A stretch of 64,000 bases of DNA from JADZAI01 sp964390465 (GCA_964390465.1 CAYMIJ010000005.1:128955-192954), one strand, 5' to 3'; counted from the first letter of the stretch, positions 24,233 to 33,690 are shown. Numbers and translations are program-made. Notes: generated by a model from the sequence alone, not told the origin.

Positions 24233-24652
24233 ATGAGCAACACCCAGACTCATACCGAAACCGGCCCAAAGGCCGGTTTTCGCATTTTCAGGGTTCTGAA
24301 GAAACGCAGCCAGTTTCAGGCCTGCGCGGCCAAGGGGGTTCGCGCCCATAAGCCGATGCTGAGCCTGCAATGCCGCGCCCGCCGGGATGACGACCCGGCC
24401 ATTGGCGTTGGCTTTACCGTCACCAAACGGGAAGGCAATGCGGTCATCCGCAACAAAATCCGTCGCCGGATGCGCGAGGCGGCCCGTCTGGTGATCGCCA
24501 CGGCCGGAACGCCAGGTGCAGATTATGTGATCATTGGCCGGGCGGTGGCAGCAGAGGCCCCCTTCCCTTCCCTGTTGGGCGACCTTAAAGAGGCGCTCGC
24601 CGAAGCGGCCCGCCGCGCGGCCAAGGGAAAACCACCGGCTTCTCATGCCTGA
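24233..24652 (+). CDS. rnpA: Ribonuclease P protein component
   Basis: 139 residues. The RNase P signature RVLKKRSQFQAC appears at about residue 20, later AIGVGFTVTKREGNAVIRNKIRRRMREAARL with the conserved RNR-like basic motif, and DYVIIGR. It binds the RNA subunit and helps tRNA 5' processing. The N-terminal extension of about 19 residues before the first conserved motif contains a terminator-like hairpin in the coding sequence (24258-24280); no start codon exists after it. The stop overlaps yidD. Confidence 0.96.
   Translation: MSNTQTHTETGPKAGFRIFRVLKKRSQFQACAAKGVRAHKPMLSLQCRARRDDDPAIGVGFTVTKREGNAVIRNKIRRRMREAARLVIATAGTPGADYVIIGRAVAAEAPFPSLLGDLKEALAEAARRAAKGKPPASHA
24258..24280 (+). terminator. 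Terminator-like hairpin inside the 5' end of rnpA
   Basis: AAACCGGCC, CAAA loop, GGCCGGTTT: a 9-bp perfect stem followed directly by TTTT, then CGCATTTT. It falls within codons 9-16 of rnpA. By form it is an intrinsic terminator or attenuator in front of the conserved part of the gene. Translating ribosomes would melt it, so its effect should depend on rnpA translation. Confidence 0.6.
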
Positions 24653-24932
24653 CAGCACGCGCGACCCGAAGCGAAGCTGGCCGCAACGCATCGCGGCCGC
24701 GCCCGTGCGCGCCTATAAATACGCCATCTCGCCCATGCTGCCGCATGCCTGCCGGTTCGAGCCAACCTGCGCCTGTTATATGATCGAAGCCATCGAAGCC
24801 CACGGCGCCTTGAAGGGCCTTGGGCTGGGCACGCGACGCATCCTGAAATGTCACCCCATCACCCTGCTGGGCGGTTCATCGGGCTTTGACCCCGTACCGC
24901 CGAAACGCAGGCAGAAAGTCAGTGTTCCATGA
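24645..24932 (+). CDS. yidD: Membrane protein insertion efficiency factor YidD
   Basis: 95 residues; conserved core YKYAISPMLPHACRFEPTCACYMIEAIEAHGALKG with the cysteines of the family and HPITLLGGSSGFDPVP at the end. Amphipathic, inner-membrane associated; assists YidC insertion. Overlaps rnpA by 8 nt and yidC by 4 nt, so coupled. Confidence 0.95.
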   Translation: MPDSTRDPKRSWPQRIAAAPVRAYKYAISPMLPHACRFEPTCACYMIEAIEAHGALKGLGLGTRRILKCHPITLLGGSSGFDPVPPKRRQKVSVP

Positions 24933-26722
24933 ACGAGCCAAGCGCCAGCGATACCCGCAACATGATCATCGCCGTCGGCCTGTCGATGGCAGTGTTCGTC
25001 CTGTGGTCCTGGTTTTTTTCGCCCTTCGACAAGGCCAAAAAAGATGCTGCACAACAACAGCAGACGACACAGCAGACAGCGCCTGTTCCCAACAGCGACG
25101 CCACCTATCAGCATGTGCCGCGCGATGCTGCGCTGGCCATGGACAGTGCGCGCGTAAAAATCGACACGCCTGCTGTCGATGGCTCGATCCGCCTGAAGGG
25201 CGCGCGCTTCGATGACATCAGCCTGAAGCGCTATCGCACCACAGTCGACAAGACATCGCCCGAGATCACCCTTCTTGACCCGATCGGTGTGATGAACCCC
25301 TATTATGCCGAGTTCGGCTGGACCGCACCGCAGGGGTCCAGCATCGCTCTGCCCAGCACGGATTCAGTGTGGCGCATCGCCAGCGGTGACATGCTCAGCC
25401 CCGGCAAGCCGGTGATGCTGGAATGGGACAATGGCCAGGGCCTGATCTTCCAGCGCACGATTTCCATCGACGACAACTACATGATGGACGTGCAGGACGC
25501 GGTCGTGAACAAGACCGGCGCGGCTGTCAGCCTGACGCCCTATGGCGCCATCGTGCGCGGCGGTGTCCCGTACTTCATGCCGATCTGGGTCGTGCATCAG
25601 GGTATGATCGGTGTCGCCAACGGCACGCTGCGCGAGAAGGACTATACCGAGATCGTTGAAGAAGGTGCCCGCACCGACACGCAGGACACCACCGGCGGCT
25701 GGCTCGGCTTCACCGACCATTACTGGATGGCCGCGCTGGTGCCCGACCAGAACGAACCGGTCGCCGCCACCTTCCGCGCCACAAATCAGGGCACCTGGGA
25801 AAAGTACCAGTCCGACTTCGTTTACAAGAATGCCCGCGAGATCGCGCCCGGCGCTTCGGCAGGCGTGACGCACCGCCTGTTTGCAGGCGCCAAGGTCGTG
25901 TCGCTGGTCGATGGCTATGCCAGCAAGCTTGGCATCCAGCGTTTCGACATGGCAGTGGACTGGGGCTGGTTCTTCTTCCTGACCAAGCCGATCTTCATGA
26001 TGCTCGACTGGCTCTATGGCCTTGTCGGCAATTTCGGCGTCGCCATTCTGCTGCTCACCGTCATCCTGAAGCTGTTCTTCTTCCCGCTCGCCAACAAGTC
26101 GTATGAGTCGATGGCGAAGATGAAAAAGATCCAGCCCGAAATGCTGGCCCTTCGTGAACGCTGGAAGGATGATCCGACCAAACTCCAGCAGGAGATGATG
26201 GCGCTTTATCGCCGCGAGAAGGCCAATCCGGTTTCGGGCTGTCTGCCCATGCTGTTGCAGATCCCGGTCTTCTTCTCGCTCTACAAGGTGCTCTACGTCA
26301 CCATCGAAATGCGCCACGCGCCTTTCGTGGGCTGGATTCAGGACCTGTCGGCGGCTGATCCGACCAGCATCTTCAATCTGTTCGGCCTGCTGCCCTTCGC
26401 GGTGCCAGCCTTCCTGCATCTGGGCGCGCTGCCCTTCATCAACGGCCTGGTGATGTGGGTGCAGATGAAGATGAACCCGCCCGCGCCTGACCCGATCCAG
26501 CAGCGCATGTTTGGCTTCATGCCGTGGCTATTCATGTTCATGCTGGCCACCTTCCCGGCGGGTCTGATTATGTACTGGGCATGGAACGGCATCCTGTCGA
26601 TCCTTCAGCAATACTGGATCATGCGCCGCATCGGGGCCGAGATTCACCTTTTCGACAATCTGAAGAAGACCTGGCCGTTCCGCCTGCTCTTCGCGCAGAA
26701 CGCCGACACCAAGAAGGCGTGA
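24929..26722 (+). CDS. yidC: Membrane protein insertase YidC
   Basis: 597 residues. N-terminal membrane helix (residues about 8-27), a Gln/Thr-rich linker, a large periplasmic beta domain (about 60-360), then five core membrane helices with the conserved insertase region including MKKIQPEMLALRERW, NPVSGCLPMLLQIPVFFSLYKVLY. It inserts proteins into the inner membrane alone or with Sec. Member of the rpmH-rnpA-yidD-yidC-yihA unit; its stop overlaps the start of yihA by 1 nt (TGATG). Confidence 0.98.
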   Translation: MNEPSASDTRNMIIAVGLSMAVFVLWSWFFSPFDKAKKDAAQQQQTTQQTAPVPNSDATYQHVPRDAALAMDSARVKIDTPAVDGSIRLKGARFDDISLKRYRTTVDKTSPEITLLDPIGVMNPYYAEFGWTAPQGSSIALPSTDSVWRIASGDMLSPGKPVMLEWDNGQGLIFQRTISIDDNYMMDVQDAVVNKTGAAVSLTPYGAIVRGGVPYFMPIWVVHQGMIGVANGTLREKDYTEIVEEGARTDTQDTTGGWLGFTDHYWMAALVPDQNEPVAATFRATNQGTWEKYQSDFVYKNAREIAPGASAGVTHRLFAGAKVVSLVDGYASKLGIQRFDMAVDWGWFFFLTKPIFMMLDWLYGLVGNFGVAILLLTVILKLFFFPLANKSYESMAKMKKIQPEMLALRERWKDDPTKLQQEMMALYRREKANPVSGCLPMLLQIPVFFSLYKVLYVTIEMRHAPFVGWIQDLSAADPTSIFNLFGLLPFAVPAFLHLGALPFINGLVMWVQMKMNPPAPDPIQQRMFGFMPWLFMFMLATFPAGLIMYWAWNGILSILQQYWIMRRIGAEIHLFDNLKKTWPFRLLFAQNADTKKA

Positions 26723-27414
26723 TGGCCATCTACGAGGATCATCTTCCCGAGGTTGCCGCCGATGACCTCGCGCTGGGTCGCTGGCTGTTCGCGCAGGACT
26801 GCACCTTCCTGCGCGGCGTGGTGCAGATGGATGGCCTGCCGCCGGGCGACAAGCCGGAGATCGCCTTTGCGGGCCGTTCCAATGTCGGCAAGTCGAGCCT
26901 TGTGAATGCGCTGACCGGGCGCAAGACACTGGCCCGCGTTTCCAACACGCCGGGCCGCACGCGCGAGCTTAATTTCTTCGAGCTGGCCGGTGCCATGAAC
27001 CTCGCCGATCTGCCCGGCTATGGCTATGCCCGCATCGAGCGCAAACTGTCCGAACAATGGACCAAGCTGATTTTCCAGTATCTGCGCGGGCGGGCCAATC
27101 TGAAGCGCGTCATGCTGCTGATCGATTCACGGCACGGGCTGAAGCCTTCAGACGAGGAAGCCATGACCGCCATGGACGAGGCGGCGGTTTCCTATCAGAT
27201 CGTGCTGACCAAGGTGGACAAGCTGAAAACCGCCGAGCTTAAGGCGGTGCTGGATGAAACCTCGGCCAAATGTGCCAAGCACCCCGCCGCTCACCCGGTG
27301 ATTGTACCAACCTCCAGCGAAACAAAGCTCGGTATTGCCGAGCTGCGCGGCCTTGTTGCGGCGGCCAGCGGCTTGGACGCCGCCCGTGTGCCGGGCTATA
27401 AGCCCGCAACCTGA
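26722..27414 (+). CDS. engB: Ribosome biogenesis GTPase YihA/YsxC (EngB)
   Basis: 230 residues. G1 GRSNVGKSSL, G2/PGRTRELNFF, G3 DLPGYGYA, G4 TKVDKL, G5 region PTSSETKLGI. These are the EngB features; the enzyme acts in late 50S subunit assembly. The start codon overlaps the yidC stop by 1 nt, supporting this start over longer frames. argB follows after 13 nt. Confidence 0.97.
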   Translation: MAIYEDHLPEVAADDLALGRWLFAQDCTFLRGVVQMDGLPPGDKPEIAFAGRSNVGKSSLVNALTGRKTLARVSNTPGRTRELNFFELAGAMNLADLPGYGYARIERKLSEQWTKLIFQYLRGRANLKRVMLLIDSRHGLKPSDEEAMTAMDEAAVSYQIVLTKVDKLKTAELKAVLDETSAKCAKHPAAHPVIVPTSSETKLGIAELRGLVAAASGLDAARVPGYKPAT

Positions 27415-27427
27415 AAGCCGAGGCCCG

Positions 27428-28360
27428 ATGTCTGACAGCGACATGACGAGCGACGAATTGCCCTTCGAGCGGCGACAGCTCGTCAACTGGCGGCGCACGG
27501 CCCGCACGCTGGTCGAGGCGCTGCCTTACATTCTGCGTTACGACAACAAGATCATCGTCGTGAAATATGGTGGCCACGCCATCAGCGATGAGGGCGTTTC
27601 CGATCATTTCGCCCAAAGCCTCGTTCTGATGAAACAGACAGGCATCGACCCGGTTGTCGTGCATGGCGGCGGGCCGCAGATCGGCGCGATGCTGGGCCGT
27701 CTCGACATCAAGAGCACCTTCATTGACGGGCTGCGTGTCACTGACCAGAGCGCCATCGAGGTGGTCGAGATGGTCCTGAGCGGTTCGATCAACAAGGCGA
27801 TCGTATCCGCCATCAATCACGCAGGCGGGCGCGCGGTCGGGATTTCCGGCAAGGACGGCAATCTTCTGGTGGCCAGGAAACTGCAGCGCAAAAAGAAGAA
27901 TGCCGATGGCACCATCAGCGATGTCGATCTTGGCTATGTCGGTGAGCCCGACAAGGTGAATGCCGAGGTGTTGCAGACCATCATGAAGTCAGATCTCATC
28001 CCGGTGGTGGCGCCGGTGGGCGTCGGGCACGGGGGCGAGACCTACAATATCAATGCTGACACTGCTGCCGGCGCGATCGCCGGTGCACTGAAAGCTGATC
28101 GCCTGCTGTTCCTGACTGACGTGCCGGGCGTGCTGGACAAGGACAAGAATATCATCCCGAAGCTGACGATCTCGCAGGCCAAGGCCCTGATCGAGGACGG
28201 CACGATTTCCGGCGGCATGATCCCCAAAGTGCAGACCTGCATCGACGCGCTGCAGGGCGGCGTCGAGGCGGTGGTCATTCTCGATGGCCGCATTCCGCAT
28301 GTTCTGCTGATCGAGCTGTTCACCGAATATGGTGCGGGCACGCTGATCACCCACGGCTAG
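27428..28360 (+). CDS. argB: Acetylglutamate kinase
   Basis: 310 residues. Amino-acid kinase fold with VVKYGGHAIS near the N-terminus, VHGGGPQI, VTDQSAIEVVEMVLSG and SGGMIPKVQTCIDAL. The long N-terminal extension before KYGG (about 35 residues) is typical of arginine-sensitive, hexameric alphaproteobacterial ArgB. Catalyses the second step of arginine biosynthesis. Last gene of the rpmH chain, convergent with the 2-hydroxyacid dehydrogenase gene. Confidence 0.97.
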   Translation: MSDSDMTSDELPFERRQLVNWRRTARTLVEALPYILRYDNKIIVVKYGGHAISDEGVSDHFAQSLVLMKQTGIDPVVVHGGGPQIGAMLGRLDIKSTFIDGLRVTDQSAIEVVEMVLSGSINKAIVSAINHAGGRAVGISGKDGNLLVARKLQRKKKNADGTISDVDLGYVGEPDKVNAEVLQTIMKSDLIPVVAPVGVGHGGETYNINADTAAGAIAGALKADRLLFLTDVPGVLDKDKNIIPKLTISQAKALIEDGTISGGMIPKVQTCIDALQGGVEAVVILDGRIPHVLLIELFTEYGAGTLITHG

Positions 28361-28361
28361 T

Positions 28362-29306
28362 TCAATAGCCGCGGGCGAGGTCCACCGGATTAAGCGGCGG
28401 CAGGCCCTGCCGCACACGCGCCATGCTTTCCACCATCGCGCCAGCCACCGAGCGCGCATCGGTCAGCGAGGCCATATGCGGCGTGATGAGGATTTTCGGA
28501 TGCTGCCACAGCGGCGATGACGGCGGCAGTGGTTCTTCCTGAAACACGTCCAGCGTTGCACCCGAGAGATGCCCGCTGTCCAGCGCCGCGATGAGATCGC
28601 TTTCAATCAGATGTCCGCCCCGCGCCGCATTGATGATCGCCGCGCCGTCAGGAAGATCGGCGAAGGTGGCGGCGTTCAAAATGCCGCGCGTTTGTGCAGT
28701 GAGCGGCAGCAGACAGACCAGAATGTCCGTGCACTGAAGAAAAGCCTTCAGCGCGCCGTCACCTGCAAAACTTTTTACGCCGTCCACGGTTTTGGGCGTG
28801 CGACTCCAGCCGGAAAGCTGATAGCCGAAGGGGCGCAGATGACGCGCCGCATCACGCCCCAGCTCGCCAAGACCCAGAATGCCGACGCGTATCTCGTTGG
28901 CGCGCTTGGTGAAGAACGGCTTCCAGCGGCTTTCCTTCTGGGCGGCCAGATTGCGCATCAAGCCGCGATGCTGGGCCAGCACATGCAGCACGACATATTC
29001 GCTCATGCCTGCCGTCAGATAGGGGTCCACCACCCGCGAGAGCGGCACTCTGGAGGGATAGGCGGGATCCAGAAGGATATGATCAACCCCCGCGCCCAGC
29101 GAGAACACGCATTTCAGGTTTGGCAATCTGGCCAGCGCCCCTGAAGGGGGCTTCCACACCACCGCCCAGTCAATGGTTTCCGGCGCATCCACCTCGCCCT
29201 TCGCGGCGATAAAATCGACCTGCGGGGCGGCCTGACGGAAGGCCTCGGCCCACGCTTTGGGCGGATCGAACTCAGAAATGAAAACCAGACGATCGGGGCG
29301 TGGCAT
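28362..29306 (-). CDS. D-isomer 2-hydroxyacid dehydrogenase, glyoxylate/hydroxypyruvate reductase A type
   Basis: 314 residues. NAD(P)-binding GILGLGELGRDAARHL, then catalytic Arg in NAARGGHL, Glu in DVFQEEPLP and His in ITPHMAS. The short catalytic domain, LGAGVDHIL and DPYLTAGMSEYVVLHVL match the GhrA subgroup, which reduces glyoxylate and hydroxypyruvate. It would be cytoplasmic. The chosen ATG lies 49 nt from def on the opposite strand. Physiological substrate is inferred from family only. Confidence 0.9.
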   Translation of the reverse strand: MPRPDRLVFISEFDPPKAWAEAFRQAAPQVDFIAAKGEVDAPETIDWAVVWKPPSGALARLPNLKCVFSLGAGVDHILLDPAYPSRVPLSRVVDPYLTAGMSEYVVLHVLAQHRGLMRNLAAQKESRWKPFFTKRANEIRVGILGLGELGRDAARHLRPFGYQLSGWSRTPKTVDGVKSFAGDGALKAFLQCTDILVCLLPLTAQTRGILNAATFADLPDGAAIINAARGGHLIESDLIAALDSGHLSGATLDVFQEEPLPPSSPLWQHPKILITPHMASLTDARSVAGAMVESMARVRQGLPPLNPVDLARGY

Positions 29307-29355
29307 GGCGGCCTTTGTCTTGACGGGAACGAACCCCTTCCTTACCTCACCCGCC

Positions 29356-29871
29356 ATGGCGATACGACCCATCCTGACCGCGCCCGACCCGCGCCTGAAA
29401 ACCATTTCCAAGCCCGTCGACAAGGTCGACGACGCGCTGCGCGCGTTGATGGCCGACATGCTGGAGACCATGTATGACGCGCCGGGCATCGGGCTTGCCG
29501 CCATTCAGGTGGGCGAGGCGAAGCGGGTGATCGTCATGGACCTCGCCGGTAAGGACGAGGAGCCGCAGCCGCGCTATTTCGTGAACCCGGAAATCACCTG
29601 GACGTCGGATGATCTCTCCTCCTACGAGGAAGGCTGCCTGTCGGTGCCGGAAATGTACGAGGACGTCGAACGCCCGGCCCGCATCAAAGCCAAATGGCTG
29701 GATGAAGAAGGCGTCGCCCACGAAGAAGAACTGCACGGCATGCTCGCCACCTGCCTGCAGCATGAAATGGATCATCTGGAAGGCGTGCTGTTCATCGACC
29801 ATCTGTCGAAGCTGAAGCGCGACATCATCCTGCGTAAAATGGTGAAGGCGAAAAAGCGCGTGGCGATGTGA
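29356..29871 (+). CDS. def: Peptide deformylase
   Basis: 171 residues. The three family motifs are intact: GIGLAAIQVG, EEGCLSVPE and QHEMDHLEG (metal ligands Cys and two His). Removes formyl from nascent N-terminal Met. First gene of the def-fmt-truA run; fmt follows after 1 nt. This ATG, not an earlier one, gives the usual length. Confidence 0.98.
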   Translation: MAIRPILTAPDPRLKTISKPVDKVDDALRALMADMLETMYDAPGIGLAAIQVGEAKRVIVMDLAGKDEEPQPRYFVNPEITWTSDDLSSYEEGCLSVPEMYEDVERPARIKAKWLDEEGVAHEEELHGMLATCLQHEMDHLEGVLFIDHLSKLKRDIILRKMVKAKKRVAM

Positions 29872-29872
29872 C

Positions 29873-30793
29873 ATGGCGCTGAGGCTCGCCTTCATGGGGA
29901 CGCCCCCATTTTCGGTCGCGCCACTCGCCGCATTGATGGAAGCCGGGCACGAGATCGCCGCCGTCTATTCACAGCCGCCCCGCCCCGCAGGGCGCGGCCA
30001 TGCTTTACAGAAATCCGCCGTACATCAGTTTGCAGAAACGCGTGGCATTGAGGTCCGTACGCCGAAGTCCCTGAAGGGTGCGGATGAGCAGGCGGCGTTT
30101 GCAGACTTGATGCTCGATGCGGCCGTGGTGGTGGCTTATGGCCTCATCCTGCCGCAAGCCATTCTTGATGCACCGCGCCTTGGCTGCATCAACATTCATG
30201 CCTCGCTGCTGCCGCGCTGGCGCGGGGCGGCGCCGATCCAGCGCGCCATCATGGCAGGCGACACCCAAAGCGGTGTCATGACCATGCAGATGGATGCCGG
30301 GCTCGACACCGGCCCGGTGCTGATGACCGAGCGTATCGCCATCGCGCCCGACATGACCGGCGGTGAACTGCACGACGCGCTCTCGCCTTTGGGCGCGCAG
30401 CTTATCGTGCAGACCATGGCGGCGCTGGAACACGGCATGGTCATGCCAGAGCGTCAAAGCGATGCGGGTGCCTGTTATGCCGCCAAGATTTCAAAGGATG
30501 AAACGCGGATCGACTGGCGGCGGCCGGCCGAAGACATCCGCAATCATATACGCGGTCTTGCGCCTGCCCCCGCCGCGTGGGCCGAGATCAAAGGCGAGCG
30601 CGTGAAGGTGTTGAAATCCGTGTGCGTGGAAGGCCATGGCGCGCCAGGCACGGTGCTGGACGATGCGCTCACCATCGCCTGCGGTGACAGTGCATTGCGG
30701 TTGGAAACGCTGCAACGGCCGGGGCGCGGCCCGATGCAGGCAAGTGAATTGCTGCGCGGCTTTGCGGTTGAAAAAGGCACCGTGCTGCCGTGA
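29873..30793 (+). CDS. fmt: Methionyl-tRNA formyltransferase
   Basis: 306 residues. FMGTPPFSV start, HASLLPRWRGAAPIQRAI (catalytic formyltransferase loop), MQMDAGLDTGPVL, and the C-terminal OB-like domain ending RGFAVEKGTVLP. Functionally paired with def. Its stop overlaps the truA start by 4 nt (GTGA). Confidence 0.98.
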   Translation: MALRLAFMGTPPFSVAPLAALMEAGHEIAAVYSQPPRPAGRGHALQKSAVHQFAETRGIEVRTPKSLKGADEQAAFADLMLDAAVVVAYGLILPQAILDAPRLGCINIHASLLPRWRGAAPIQRAIMAGDTQSGVMTMQMDAGLDTGPVLMTERIAIAPDMTGGELHDALSPLGAQLIVQTMAALEHGMVMPERQSDAGACYAAKISKDETRIDWRRPAEDIRNHIRGLAPAPAAWAEIKGERVKVLKSVCVEGHGAPGTVLDDALTIACGDSALRLETLQRPGRGPMQASELLRGFAVEKGTVLP

Positions 30794-31533
30794 GCCGCTG
30801 GAAGCTCACCATCGAATACGATGGCCGCCCCTTTGTCGGCTGGCAGCGTCAGGAGAACGGGCCATCCGTGCAGGGCGCACTGGAAGATGCCGTGTTCGGC
30901 TTTAGCGGTGAGCGCATCACCGTGCATGGCGCAGGCCGCACCGATGCAGGCGTGCATGCCAAAGGTCAGGTCGCGCATATTGACGTGATGAAAGAGACAA
31001 CGCCGAAAACCATGCGCGATGCCGTGAACGCGCATCTGCGTCAGGCCGGGGCGCCGGTGGCGGTGCTGCACGCCGAAGAAGCCGCACCTGATTTCGAGGC
31101 CCGCTTCGATGCGGTGAAGCGCACCTACCGCTATGTCATGATCAACCGCCGCGCGCCGCTGACTTTCGAGGCAGGCCTTGCCTGGCAGGTGCATGTCGAT
31201 CTTGATGCGGCGGCGATGCACGAAGGCGCACAGCATCTGCTGGGCAAACACGACTTCACCACTTTCCGTGCCGCGCAGTGTCAGGCGAAGTCGCCAGTGC
31301 GCACACTGGATGAGATTGCGGTGACGCGTGAGGACGAACGCATCACTATTGACGTTGCAGCGCGCTCGTTCCTGCACAGTCAGGTGCGCGCCTTTGCCGG
31401 GACACTGAAAATGGTGGGCGAAGGCAAGTGGACGCCGGATGATGTTGGCGCAGCGCTGTCGGCACAGGATCGTGCGCGCTGCGGCCCCGTCGCGCCGCCT
31501 GATGGGCTCTATCTGATGCGGGTGGCGTATTGA
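30790..31533 (+). CDS. truA: tRNA pseudouridine(38-40) synthase TruA
   Basis: 247 residues with a GTG start overlapping fmt. IEYDGRPFVGWQRQ, the catalytic Asp in GAGRTDAGVHA, RTYRYVM and RSFLHSQVR are all TruA motifs. It modifies the anticodon stem-loop of many tRNAs. Third gene of the def-fmt-truA run. Confidence 0.98.
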   Translation: MSRWKLTIEYDGRPFVGWQRQENGPSVQGALEDAVFGFSGERITVHGAGRTDAGVHAKGQVAHIDVMKETTPKTMRDAVNAHLRQAGAPVAVLHAEEAAPDFEARFDAVKRTYRYVMINRRAPLTFEAGLAWQVHVDLDAAAMHEGAQHLLGKHDFTTFRAAQCQAKSPVRTLDEIAVTREDERITIDVAARSFLHSQVRAFAGTLKMVGEGKWTPDDVGAALSAQDRARCGPVAPPDGLYLMRVAY

Positions 31534-31540
31534 GGATCAT

Positions 31541-31556
31541 TCACCCTCGCGGGTGA
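31541..31556. terminator. Weak bidirectional hairpin between truA and murI
   Basis: TCACCC, TCGC loop, GGGTGA, in the 45 nt between two convergent genes. No T-tract follows, so termination here would be inefficient or rely on Rho. Confidence 0.3.
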
Positions 31557-31578
31557 TGGCATCAAAAAGAATGCCGTG

Positions 31579-32430
31579 TCAGGCCGCCTCGAAGGTCAGC
31601 GGCGCACCCCAGAAATTCTGCACGATGGCATTCTGCGCGCCGGGCGTGCCGGTTGTCAGGAACCGCCGCAGGCCGGAATGGCCCGGATCATATTCCGGGT
31701 GGCGCGCCAGATAGGCGCTCACCGCATCCACCGTCGCCTTGGGCTGATGGATCAGCGGTATACCGGGCGGCAAAGCGGCGCGGAACATGTCGGCGACGAT
31801 CTCGTAATGGGTGCAGCCAAGTATGGCCCGATCAGGGTGACGCCCCAAACGGCGGCGCAGCGCCTCGACATGACCTTCCACAACGCGCGCCAGCTCCACC
31901 GCGCCCGCCCCTTTTTCGATCAGCCCGGCCAGCGTCGGGCACGGCTCGCAGAATACCGCGACATCATCGCGGCGCTTGTCGATCTCGATTTCATAGACAC
32001 GGCTGTTCGCCGTCGCCGCCGTGCAGAAGATGCCGAGAATATCGAGCTTCTCGGCGGCCTCGCTACGTTCGGGCCGCTCGTGCTGCCAGGGCAGACCGGT
32101 CGCCGCCTCAATCGTCGGCACGATGAGACCGAGCACATTCACGGGGCGGCCAAGCGTCTTGCGATAAGCGGGCAGCCAGGTCTGCTGCAGACGGCGCAGC
32201 GCGATGGCCGAGGCTGTGTTGCAGGCAAGGATCACCAGATTGGCCCCCGCCGCGAACAGACGTTCGCACCCGGCCCGAGTCAGGCTGACGATTTCCTCGC
32301 CCGGCCTGCCACCATAAGGCGTATTGGCCTGATCAGCGAGATAGATGAAATCCGCTGACGGCATCTGGTCCACAAGCGCATGGTGCACGGTGAGACCGCC
32401 GACACCTGAATCAAACACGCCAATCGCCAT
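31579..32430 (-). CDS. murI: Glutamate racemase
   Basis: 283 residues. FDSGVGGLTV at the start, two catalytic cysteines in LACNTASA and LGCTHYE, and the ANTPYGGRP loop. Supplies D-glutamate for peptidoglycan. The start overlaps the dapE stop by 1 nt, so dapE-murI form a cell-wall precursor operon. Confidence 0.97.
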   Translation of the reverse strand: MAIGVFDSGVGGLTVHHALVDQMPSADFIYLADQANTPYGGRPGEEIVSLTRAGCERLFAAGANLVILACNTASAIALRRLQQTWLPAYRKTLGRPVNVLGLIVPTIEAATGLPWQHERPERSEAAEKLDILGIFCTAATANSRVYEIEIDKRRDDVAVFCEPCPTLAGLIEKGAGAVELARVVEGHVEALRRRLGRHPDRAILGCTHYEIVADMFRAALPPGIPLIHQPKATVDAVSAYLARHPEYDPGHSGLRRFLTTGTPGAQNAIVQNFWGAPLTFEAA

Positions 32431-33596
32431 CAGCGATCCACTCCGAAATAGCGATGCAGCATGCGCGCATAGATGGCCTGCAATGTGGCGATGTCGGCGA
32501 GCGGCACACGCTCGTCCACCTTGTGCATGGTGTCGCCGACAAGGCCCAGTTCCGCCACCGGACAGTAATTCTTGATGAAACGCGCGTCCGAAGTGCCGCC
32601 GCCGGTTGAGTTTTCAGGCCGAGCGCCGGTCACATCAGCAACCGAGGCACTGATGAGATCGGTAAAATCACCGGGCGCGGTCAGGAACACATCGCCCCCC
32701 ACGGACCAGTCGAGTTCATACGCGCCGCCTTCTGCCGCGATGATCGCGCGGCACACTGATTCAACCCAGTCTTTCAGCGCAGCGGCGCTGTGCAGATCGT
32801 TATGGCGGATGTTGAACGTGGCGCGCGCTTCGGCCGGAATGACATTGGTGGCCGGGTTGCCGACATCCACCGTGGTCACTTCCAGATTCGACGGCTCGAA
32901 ATGCGGTGTACCCTCATCCAGCCTGCGCTGGGTCAGCGCTGCGAGAATGGCGACGAGTTTGGGAATCGGATTATCGGCCTTGTGCGGATAGGCGACATGG
33001 CCCTGCGTGCCGGTCACGGTCAGACGCCCGGTGCATGAACCGCGCCGTCCGATCTTCACCGTATCGCCAACGCGGGCCTGACTGGTCGGCTCGCCCACCA
33101 CGCAATGGTCGATGCGTTCGCCCCGCGCCTTGAGGGCATCCAGCATCTTCACCGTGCCATTGATGGCCGGGCCTTCCTCGTCGCCAGTGATGAGAAAGGC
33201 GATCGAGCCACGCCCTTCAAGCTGTGGCGCGAAGTCGGCTGCCGCCGCCGCGAAAGCCGCGATCGAACTTTTCATGTCCACCGCGCCACGCCCGATCAGC
33301 ACGCCGTCATCAATCGAGGCGGCAAAAGGGTCGTTGCGCCATGCTTTGGCATCGCCGACCGGCACGACATCCGTGTGCCCGGCAAAACACAGAACCGGCG
33401 CGGCATTGCCCAGCCGGGCATAGAGATTGTCGATGGCGGGGGTGCCCGGCGCTTCGAAGCGCATGATCTCACAGGCAAACCCATGCGGGGTCAGGGCATC
33501 GGCCAGAGCGCCCAGCGCACCCGCATCAGCAGGCGTCACGCTGGCGCAACGGATCAGGGCCTGCGCCAGTTCCACGGCATCAATTGAGGGCGGCAT
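32430..33596 (-). CDS. dapE: Succinyl-diaminopimelate desuccinylase
   Basis: 388 residues from the ATG at 33596. M20 peptidase fold: metal ligands in FAGHTDVVPVGD and GRGAVDMKSSIAAF, catalytic Glu pair in ITGDEEGPA, and the C-terminal NSTGGGTSDARFI. DapE makes meso-DAP/lysine precursor for peptidoglycan. The frame stays open over 300 nt upstream but that part overlaps the divergent monooxygenase gene and has no family match. It is followed by murI. Confidence 0.97.
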   Translation of the reverse strand: MPPSIDAVELAQALIRCASVTPADAGALGALADALTPHGFACEIMRFEAPGTPAIDNLYARLGNAAPVLCFAGHTDVVPVGDAKAWRNDPFAASIDDGVLIGRGAVDMKSSIAAFAAAAADFAPQLEGRGSIAFLITGDEEGPAINGTVKMLDALKARGERIDHCVVGEPTSQARVGDTVKIGRRGSCTGRLTVTGTQGHVAYPHKADNPIPKLVAILAALTQRRLDEGTPHFEPSNLEVTTVDVGNPATNVIPAEARATFNIRHNDLHSAAALKDWVESVCRAIIAAEGGAYELDWSVGGDVFLTAPGDFTDLISASVADVTGARPENSTGGGTSDARFIKNYCPVAELGLVGDTMHKVDERVPLADIATLQAIYARMLHRYFGVDR

Positions 33597-33690
33597 GGCG
33601 TGGGTGTAGTCAGCTGAGATTGCGGGGTCAACGTCGCTTGCGCGGGTTCGCATCAGCGTCCAAACACACCGCGCTGCAAGGGAGAAATCA

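Noticed and set aside
25364..26419. Long antisense frame across yidC
   Set aside because: Same kind of shadow; it has no recognisable domain and lies wholly within a well-supported gene.
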